Shown here one piece after another: positions 1 to 4,414 of a stretch of 6,473 bases of DNA. The notes under the pieces were generated by a model. That model made no database searches. It was not told the origin of the DNA and saw only the letters and a list, made by a program, of their open reading frames with translations. This stretch comes from Marinosulfonomonas sp. (GTDB lineage: Bacteria > Pseudomonadota > Alphaproteobacteria > Rhodobacterales > Rhodobacteraceae). A program made the translations under genes and the position numbers. Location: assembly GCA_022712735.1 (NCBI GenBank), contig JAFLKA010000464.1, positions 1 through 6,473 of the forward strand, in the 5' to 3' direction. The first letter of the stretch is position 1, and every line of letters starts with the position of its first letter.

Positions 1-790
1 CGTCCGCACCCGCCGCAGGCCCATCATGCGCATCCAGCACTATGCGCGACGGTGCCCAGACGCTTAACTTGCCTTGTTTCATCGCCCAGTCCAGCTCGGT
101 CCGGCTGTCGACCACCACACAGCGCGGATCCCGACTGGCCAACATCCATGCGTTTTGTTCAATTTCCAGCAGATCAATACGGCGCTGGGTCGGGGCGTGT
201 CCGGTTTGGGGCGGCGTGGTGTCCGGCAGGCCGACGCACAGGATCACGGGGGTATCCAGTTGCTCAAGCTGATCAATCCAGCGCGGCAATGTCGCACCAG
301 TAATCGCTGCATTCTCCATATATGCAATAACAGGATGGAGCGGGGCCTCATCAGTCATATCGCCCACATCGCCATCACGACTGCGCACAATTTCAACACC
401 CAAGGCACCAGGGCCGCGATCCAGTTTCTGGATCCGCACAAACACCCGCATCGCTTGTGGTTCATGTAAAATACGCGCCGCCACGCGGTCGGCCAGTGTT
501 TCCAGCAGGTTCAGGCGTTCTGCCGCCAATTCATGCGCAATCGCCTCGGCCAAAGTGTCATAAGACAGGATGCGGTCCACATCGTCATCCAGCGGCACCC
601 CAGCCGCGCCCACCTCGACCACCACATCGAATTGTAAACGCTGGGTGGTGCCGCGTTCGACCTGAAACGCGCCTATTTCAACTTCGGTGATGTGATCGCG
701 CAGGGAAATACGGTCATTAAACCCGCAGCCACACGTGTCTTTCGCCCGCGCTTCGGGGTGATCAAAGGCAAGTTTGACGTCGTTTGTCAT
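1..790 (-). CDS. folB: Dihydroneopterin aldolase with kinase-like C-terminal extension, 3' end missing
   Basis: The open frame starts at ATG 790-788 and runs off the left edge after 263 codons with no stop. Residues ~30-138 are a FolB domain, which converts 7,8-dihydroneopterin to 6-hydroxymethyl-dihydropterin and glycolaldehyde in folate synthesis. Visible family residues are Glu45 in AFQVERGTTQ, Tyr77 in LSYDTLAEAI, Glu97 in NLLETLADRVA, Lys122 in VRIQKLDR and the closing LGVEIVRSR (130-138). They correspond to Glu22, Tyr54, Glu74 and Lys100 of the well-studied S. aureus enzyme. Residues 1-30 form an N-terminal extension containing DTCGCGFND. Classical FolB is ~120 aa and would end near residue 140. 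Here at least 120 more residues follow without a break, with segments such as RRIDLLEIEQNAWML and KLSVWAPSRIVLDAHD that recall the MfnE/COG2054 branch of the amino-acid kinase superfamily; that part is a lower-confidence inference. Other folate genes may lie beyond the left edge, but this is not visible. Confidence 0.88.
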   Translation of the reverse strand, partial: MTNDVKLAFDHPEARAKDTCGCGFNDRISLRDHITEVEIGAFQVERGTTQRLQFDVVVEVGAAGVPLDDDVDRILSYDTLAEAIAHELAAERLNLLETLADRVAARILHEPQAMRVFVRIQKLDRGPGALGVEIVRSRDGDVGDMTDEAPLHPVIAYMENAAITGATLPRWIDQLEQLDTPVILCVGLPDTTPPQTGHAPTQRRIDLLEIEQNAWMLASRDPRCVVVDSRTELDWAMKQGKLSVWAPSRIVLDAHDGPAAGAD

Positions 791-804
791 TGGAATTCCA
801 CTAT

Positions 805-833
805 CAGGCCGCGCTTTTAGTATGCTCGGCCTG
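805..833 (-). repeat. Inverted repeat between hydrolase gene and folB
   Basis: CAGGCCG (805-811) pairs perfectly with CGGCCTG (827-833) around a 15-nt loop, in the 45-bp gap between the hydrolase stop and the folB start. Two more G-C pairs can form inside after one mismatch. No U-run follows on either strand, so it is not a classical intrinsic terminator. It could act as an mRNA processing or stability element, or help separate the two genes. Confidence 0.35.
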
Positions 834-835
834 TC

Positions 836-1546
836 TTAGCGGTAAAAGTAATGCCCGTCGATGCTTGCCGTGCGGGTAAAGGTTCTGCTCCAGCGTGGGC
901 GAACTGTGTGGTTGTGGTAATAGGTGGCACCCACAGTCAAGTTGCGCGGTGCACCGTCCAGCAGGGCGCGGGCGATCTTGGCGACATTGCGATAGGCATC
1001 GGGTTCATGCACGACTTCAGGGTTGCCATCGCAAGTGTATGAAAACTGGCACCTGTTCCGCTTGCCGGTGCCCTGATTGACCACGCCACAGACGGAATTT
1101 GGAAACTTGCGGGATTTCACCCGGTTCAGGATGACTTCGGCCACCGCAACCTGCCCCTTTACGCTTTCGCCACGGGCCTCGAAATACAAAGCCTCGGACA
1201 GGCACAGCCAATCGGCCCCGCCGGTTGCGGTAGGTTGGCTGGCCACCCATTTGCGAGTGTAGCTGATGGCAGGAAGCGCGCGGTTTTCACCACGTTCAAC
1301 CGGACGCAAGCTGACTGTCGGGGCCGATGTTATGGTCCGGATGCGTGCGACACTAACATTGCCAAGGGCGCGGCGCTCTTGCCCAAGCAGGCGAGTCAGC
1401 CGATCGCCAAGTGCGCTTTCCAGCCGCACAGTCGGGTCCGAAGACGTGCTGAGCGTGACATCCGCATAAGCCACACCTGTGGTGCCAGCAACAGCAAGCA
1501 CACATACCCGAACCAACGTCCGGAAACGAATTAGACTAGATCGCAT
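836..1546 (-). CDS. Exported SleB/CwlJ-type cell wall hydrolase
   Basis: This 236-residue protein belongs to the Hydrolase_2 (SleB/CwlJ) family, which cuts peptidoglycan glycan strands and is best known as lytic transglycosylases from spore germination. In Gram-negative bacteria the role is presumably periplasmic wall remodelling. Residues 1-28 look like a Sec signal peptide: a basic start (MRSSLIRFR), a hydrophobic stretch (LVRVCVLAVAG) and a likely cleavage site after AYA, before DVTL. Residues ~30-110 are a low-conservation region without a recognised domain. The catalytic domain covers ~112-236. It contains LCLSEALYFEARGE, with the presumed catalytic Glu in EARGE near residue 123, then GQVAVAEVILNRV (131-143), the Cys-containing VCGVV and CQFSYTCDG segments, and a C-terminal GATYYHNHTVRPRWS typical of the family. 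Four cysteines (115, 153, 166, 172) in a periplasmic domain could form disulfides. The start ATG is preceded by GTGAGAAT, a weak ribosome binding site. folB follows after 45 bp in the same direction, so joint transcription is plausible. Confidence 0.9.
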   Translation of the reverse strand: MRSSLIRFRTLVRVCVLAVAGTTGVAYADVTLSTSSDPTVRLESALGDRLTRLLGQERRALGNVSVARIRTITSAPTVSLRPVERGENRALPAISYTRKWVASQPTATGGADWLCLSEALYFEARGESVKGQVAVAEVILNRVKSRKFPNSVCGVVNQGTGKRNRCQFSYTCDGNPEVVHEPDAYRNVAKIARALLDGAPRNLTVGATYYHNHTVRPRWSRTFTRTASIDGHYFYR

Positions 1547-1749
1547 AACATTCTCACATCATTCTGTTTACACAGAGACCGAGCCCCCAGGCTGCGACCA
1601 GCGTTTGTGATAGCGCACTGGAACGCTAGAGTCTAGCCTGCGTGATAAATCGGCAACAGATTGGACTGTGGTGGTGGATTGTTTCCAAGCCAGATATAAT
1701 GCATTACATGCTTAATTCCACATTACCTATTGTTTTAATTGAATTATAT
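1547..1749 (-). other. Intergenic region between PPDK-like and cell wall hydrolase genes
   Basis: This 203-bp gap is the largest in the window. Its right half (about 1680-1749) is strongly AT-rich, unlike any coding part here, and contains the palindrome TAATGCATTA (1697-1706) and the stem described at 1737-1755. Its left half is GC-balanced and would form the leader of the hydrolase mRNA. There I see the palindrome at 1625-1637, an inverted repeat AGCGTT/AACGCT (1600-1605 with 1622-1627) and a short one, TCTGT/ACAGA (1563-1567 with 1572-1576). I found no convincing small gene; the + strand frame from 1642 runs antisense into the PPDK-like gene and has no ribosome binding site or recognisable protein. 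Confidence 0.6.
1625..1637. promoter_or_regulatory. 13-bp palindrome centred on a GANTC site before the hydrolase gene
   Basis: GCTAGAGTCTAGC has perfect 6-bp arms around one central base, and its core GAGTC is a GANTC methylation site. On the minus strand it contains TAGACT (1635-1630, 4/6 to the -10 consensus) with TTGCCG upstream at 1656-1651; the 15-bp spacer is short. It lies about 80-90 bp before the hydrolase start. It could be an operator or part of a promoter, but no regulator can be named. Confidence 0.3.
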
Positions 1750-1761
1750 TCAATTTTTTTT
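1737..1761 (+). terminator. AT-rich hairpin with T-run over the PPDK-like stop codon
   Basis: The + strand has AATTGAAT-TAT-ATTCAATT (1737-1755), a perfect 8-bp stem with a 3-nt loop, and the T-run 1754-1761 continues past it. That is the layout of an intrinsic terminator for + strand transcripts, although the stem has only one G-C pair and no + strand gene precedes it. On the minus strand the A8 tract comes before the stem and no U-run follows, so it is not a normal terminator for the PPDK-like gene. Its TGA stop (1752-1750) lies inside the stem. Confidence 0.25.
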
Positions 1762-4296
1762 GTCGCCAATCGCCAATTGGGCCGCTGCCAAACGTGCAAC
1801 CGGCACGCGAAATGGCGAACAGGAAACATAGTCAAATCCGGCACTGCGACAAAATGCTATTGATTCGGGGTTGCCGCCGTGTTCACCGCAAATCGATAAA
1901 ACCACATCTTTACGGGCGGTTCGGCCGCGTTCTGCACCTATAAGTAGCAATTCGCCCACGCCTTCGGTGTCCAGCATGTGAAACGGGTCTTCGGGGAAGA
2001 CACCCTGCTGCACGTACTCCGACATGAACCGCCCCGCGTCATCGCGCGACAGACCATAGGTCATCTGGGTCAGGTCGTTGGTGCCAAAACTAAGAAAGGC
2101 CGCGTTTTGGGCGATATCACCGGCGCGAAGGGCGGCGCGCGGAGTTTCGACCATCACGCCAAGACGGTAATCAAAATCCTGCCCCTGCTCGATCCGAACC
2201 GCAGCCGCCACCGCATCAACGCGGGATTTCACCAGTTCGACCTCATGGGTGGCGCTGACCAGCGGGATCATGATTTCGGGCACCACGGGGGTGTCTTTGG
2301 TGCTGGCCTTGATCGTGGCCTCGAAAATTGCACGGGCCTGCATATCGTATATTTCCGGCACGGTGATGCCCAGCCGCACACCACGCATACCCAGCATCGG
2401 GTTATATTCGCGCAGCGTATCGACACGCCGCGTTACATCCGACAGCGGTAAACCCAGCGCCTCGGCCAATGCGCGCTGGCCTTCGCGGTTAGAGGGCAGG
2501 AATTCATGCAGCGGTGGGTCCAACAGCCGGATGCACACAGGTTTGCCCTGCATGATCCCGAACAGATCAACAAAATCCTCGCGTTGCATTGGCAATAACT
2601 GCTCCAGCGCCTCGGCACGGTCCTCGGAGGTATCGGCAAAGATCATTTCGCGCATCACCGTCAGGCGGTCCTGCTCAAAGAACATGTGCTCGGTGCGGCA
2701 CAACCCAATGCCATGCGCATCAAATTTGCGGGCAATGCGGGCGTCAGCGGGGGTGTCGGCGTTTGCACGGATGCCGATATCGCAAGCCTCGCCCGCCCAT
2801 TCCATCAATGTGGTAAACGCGCCATCAAGGGTGGGCTCCAGCATCGCCGATGCTCCCGCCAGCGCTTGACCGGAGGTGCCGTCAATGGTGATAACATCGC
2901 CTTCGGTGAAAATGCGGCCGTCCTCGCCCACAATCGTTTTTTCGCGGGAATCAAGCTCCATTCCCATCGCGCCAACCACACAAGGCAGCCCAAGACCCCG
3001 CGCAATAACTGCGGCGTGGCTGGTCATCCCACCCTTGACGGTCAAAACGGCCGCCGCCGCGTGCATACCGCGGATGTCTTCGGGCGTGGTTTCGCGGCGC
3101 ACCAGAATACAGGCCTCGCCCCGCGCCGCACTTGCCTGTGCCTCGTTTGCGGTGAACACAATACGCCCGCTGGCAGCACCAGGGCTGGCGGCGATGCCTT
3201 GCTGGAACATGTCTCGTTCCCCGTCAGGGTCAATCTGCGGGTGCAGCAATTCGCTTAATGCCCGTGGCTCGATCCGCAGCAGGGCCTCATCGCGGCTGAT
3301 GACACCATCCTCGGCCAGTGCCACGGCAATCCGCACAGCCGCGCGCGAGCGGCGCGGGATACGCACCGCATCAAGGATGCTCAGGCCGCCGTTGGTGATG
3401 GCAAACTCGATTTGCATCTCTTCGCGCAGCCTTTGGCGGCTAATGTCACCATGTTTCTTTAGGGCCGTCAGGCAATCGGGGCATATATCCTCGAGCGAGG
3501 GGCCGCGATCATCATGGATCAGATATATCGCGCCGTGGGCACCCAATAGCGCATCGCGCCCCTGACTCTGGCTAAGATAGCGGCCATTGATCTGGGGCAG
3601 CCCCGTCAACCCGTCGACAAACTGGATTACGCCTGATCCGCATTCGCCTTTGCCAATGCCCAGCGCCATTTCCTGCACGATCAGGCCCAGCCCCGCGTCC
3701 GCAGGCGCGCCCTTGGCTTGGCGCAACAGGCGGGCTGTCGTGCCCCCCCACGCGCGGGCCATCGAGCGCAGCACGTCGGACAGTTGCGCGGCAGGATTTT
3801 GCGGGAATTCGGCGTCGGTTTCGTCCTCGTAGGCGCGCAACATCTGAAGCAGCGCGTCATTGGTTGGCGCCTCCGGTAGTTCGAACATATCAGGGTCAAG
3901 CCGGGCGACATGCACGGCAAAGGACTGGATAAAACGCAAATACAGCGCGTTTGCGGCGGTTTCGTCCAACTCTTTGCTCAATGCTTTGTGGCGCGCCGTA
4001 TTCATCCCGATGTTCAGGATTGATCCGGGCCCGCCCCAATCGGGGTCAAGCGAGCTGGGCCGCACCGAAACCAGACCTCCGTCACCGAAAAACTCCATCA
4101 TCGCGTCGGTGTTTGCCGGATCACCCGCTGCAACTGCGTGCACCGCATCAAACGACAGGGCAAGGGTTTTGGGCACCGGCATATCCAGCCGGACCAGCCG
4201 TTGCAGGCATTTCGCCCGCCCGCCGTGGGTGTCATTGGCGATCGGCGCGGTCTGGGTGATTTCAGTGAACCCCGGGATATTGGTCTGCTTTTGCAT
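1750..4296 (-). CDS. PPDK-family PEP-binding phosphotransfer protein with degenerate ATP-grasp domain
   Basis: This 848-residue protein is a full-length homologue of pyruvate phosphate dikinase (family usually ~870-890 aa), which interconverts ATP + Pi + pyruvate and AMP + PPi + PEP. I chose the ATG at 4296, not the in-frame ATG at 4326, because a purine-rich AGGGAAAG lies 8 nt before it and because 4326 falls in a likely -10 box. The central swivel domain has GGMTSHAAVIARG with the phospho-acceptor His427. The C-terminal PEP/pyruvate barrel keeps GLCRTEH (Arg534), RLLDPPLHEFLP (Arg590), GVMVETPRAAL (Glu717), GTNDLTQ (Asn740, Asp741) and CGEHGG (Cys803). The N-terminal ATP-grasp domain aligns throughout (VSVR, SILNIGMN, QIEFAITNGG) but has lost several nucleotide-site residues; see findings. 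The ppdK symbol is withheld because ATP-dependent activity is doubtful. It could be a true but divergent dikinase, or a PEP-driven phosphotransferase closer in logic to PTS enzyme I. It lies 103 bp after glyS, possibly with its own promoter. Confidence 0.9.
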   Translation of the reverse strand: MQKQTNIPGFTEITQTAPIANDTHGGRAKCLQRLVRLDMPVPKTLALSFDAVHAVAAGDPANTDAMMEFFGDGGLVSVRPSSLDPDWGGPGSILNIGMNTARHKALSKELDETAANALYLRFIQSFAVHVARLDPDMFELPEAPTNDALLQMLRAYEDETDAEFPQNPAAQLSDVLRSMARAWGGTTARLLRQAKGAPADAGLGLIVQEMALGIGKGECGSGVIQFVDGLTGLPQINGRYLSQSQGRDALLGAHGAIYLIHDDRGPSLEDICPDCLTALKKHGDISRQRLREEMQIEFAITNGGLSILDAVRIPRRSRAAVRIAVALAEDGVISRDEALLRIEPRALSELLHPQIDPDGERDMFQQGIAASPGAASGRIVFTANEAQASAARGEACILVRRETTPEDIRGMHAAAAVLTVKGGMTSHAAVIARGLGLPCVVGAMGMELDSREKTIVGEDGRIFTEGDVITIDGTSGQALAGASAMLEPTLDGAFTTLMEWAGEACDIGIRANADTPADARIARKFDAHGIGLCRTEHMFFEQDRLTVMREMIFADTSEDRAEALEQLLPMQREDFVDLFGIMQGKPVCIRLLDPPLHEFLPSNREGQRALAEALGLPLSDVTRRVDTLREYNPMLGMRGVRLGITVPEIYDMQARAIFEATIKASTKDTPVVPEIMIPLVSATHEVELVKSRVDAVAAAVRIEQGQDFDYRLGVMVETPRAALRAGDIAQNAAFLSFGTNDLTQMTYGLSRDDAGRFMSEYVQQGVFPEDPFHMLDTEGVGELLLIGAERGRTARKDVVLSICGEHGGNPESIAFCRSAGFDYVSCSPFRVPVARLAAAQLAIGDKKN

Positions 4297-4304
4297 GGTG
4301 GTTT

Positions 4305-4312
4305 CTTTCCCT
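4305..4312 (-). promoter_or_regulatory. Ribosome binding site deciding the PPDK-like start
   Basis: AGGGAAAG on the minus strand lies 8 nt before the ATG at 4296. No comparable purine-rich motif precedes the alternative in-frame ATG at 4326, where the sequence is pyrimidine-rich (CTCGCCCACAAACGCT). The protein family also begins near MQKQTNIPGF rather than ten residues earlier. Confidence 0.6.
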
Positions 4313-4321
4313 GTTATGGGC

Positions 4322-4349
4322 ACCATAGCGTTTGTGGGCGAGGTGGCAA
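4322..4349 (-). promoter_or_regulatory. Candidate sigma70-type promoter of the PPDK-like gene
   Basis: On the minus strand TTGCCA (4349-4344, 5/6 to TTGACA) and TATGGT (4327-4322, 4/6 to TATAAT) are separated by 16 bp. Transcription would begin near 4315 and give a leader of about 20 nt that carries the ribosome binding site. The upstream in-frame ATG (4326) lies inside the -10 element, which agrees with translation starting at 4296. This is consensus matching by eye only. Confidence 0.35.
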
Positions 4350-4352
4350 AAA

Positions 4353-4359
4353 GATTCTA
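4353..4359 (-). promoter_or_regulatory. TAGAATC: -10-like hexamer overlapping a GANTC site
   Basis: The minus strand reads TAGAATC, combining TAGAAT (5/6 to the -10 consensus) with GAATC, a target of the CcrM methyltransferase used in cell-cycle control in alphaproteobacteria. A TTGCCT lies upstream at 4385-4380, but the 20-bp spacer is too long for a standard promoter. The promoter at 4349-4322 is therefore a better candidate, and this may be only a methylation site. Confidence 0.25.
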
Positions 4360-4399
4360 TGCCTGCGGCGCGGATATTTAGGCAAAAAAGAAACGCACG

Positions 4400-4414
4400 T
4401 TAACCTTCGATTAA
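4400..4414. promoter_or_regulatory. CtrA-type box, TTAA-N7-TTAA
   Basis: The + strand reads TTAACCTTCGATTAA, a perfect match to the TTAA-N7-TTAA consensus bound by the alphaproteobacterial response regulator CtrA. Read on the minus strand the second half-site is followed by C (TTAAC), also as in the consensus. It overlaps the last codons and stop of glyS, including a TTA Leu codon that is rare in this GC-rich sequence. It lies 104-118 bp before the start of the PPDK-like gene. CtrA binding is inferred. Confidence 0.35.

Larger units (their letters stand above)
4297..4399 (-). other. glyS to PPDK-like intergenic region
   Basis: This 103-bp gap is clearly richer in A/T than its flanking genes. 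On the minus strand it holds a TTTCTTTTTTG tract just after the glyS stop, a TAGAATC sequence at 4359-4353, a better sigma70-like promoter at 4349-4322 and a purine-rich ribosome binding site at 4312-4305. I see no GC-rich hairpin followed by a U-run, so glyS transcripts probably read at least partly into the PPDK-like gene. The 30-bp stretch 4326-4297 is open in frame with the gene but shows no family similarity. Confidence 0.6.

Noticed and set aside
74..469. A 131-codon + strand open frame at the left end.
   Set aside because: The same bases read on the minus strand give FolB and its extension with clear family motifs; the + frame is the complementary shadow.
1697..1706. Palindrome TAATGCATTA in the AT-rich gap.
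   Set aside because: It is a short AT palindrome in an AT-rich stretch, likely by chance, with no promoter geometry around it.
1712..1738. Two TTAA tetramers in the 1547-1749 gap as a second CtrA box.
   Set aside because: The spacing is 19 bp rather than 7, so they do not fit the consensus.
2249..3565. Two long + strand open frames (2249-2869 and 2876-3565) opposite the PPDK-like gene.
   Set aside because: They are antisense shadows produced by the GC-rich codon pattern of a clearly recognisable gene; their translations are Ser/Arg/Ala-rich without family motifs.
1750..4296. Plain annotation as a functional pyruvate phosphate dikinase.
   Set aside because: Family membership is certain, but several ATP-site residues appear substituted, so the ATP-dependent reaction should not be assumed.
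4297..4326. Upstream in-frame ATG that would add ten residues to the PPDK-like protein.
   Set aside because: It lacks a ribosome binding site and overlaps a likely -10 element; the ATG at 4296 has a well-placed purine-rich motif.
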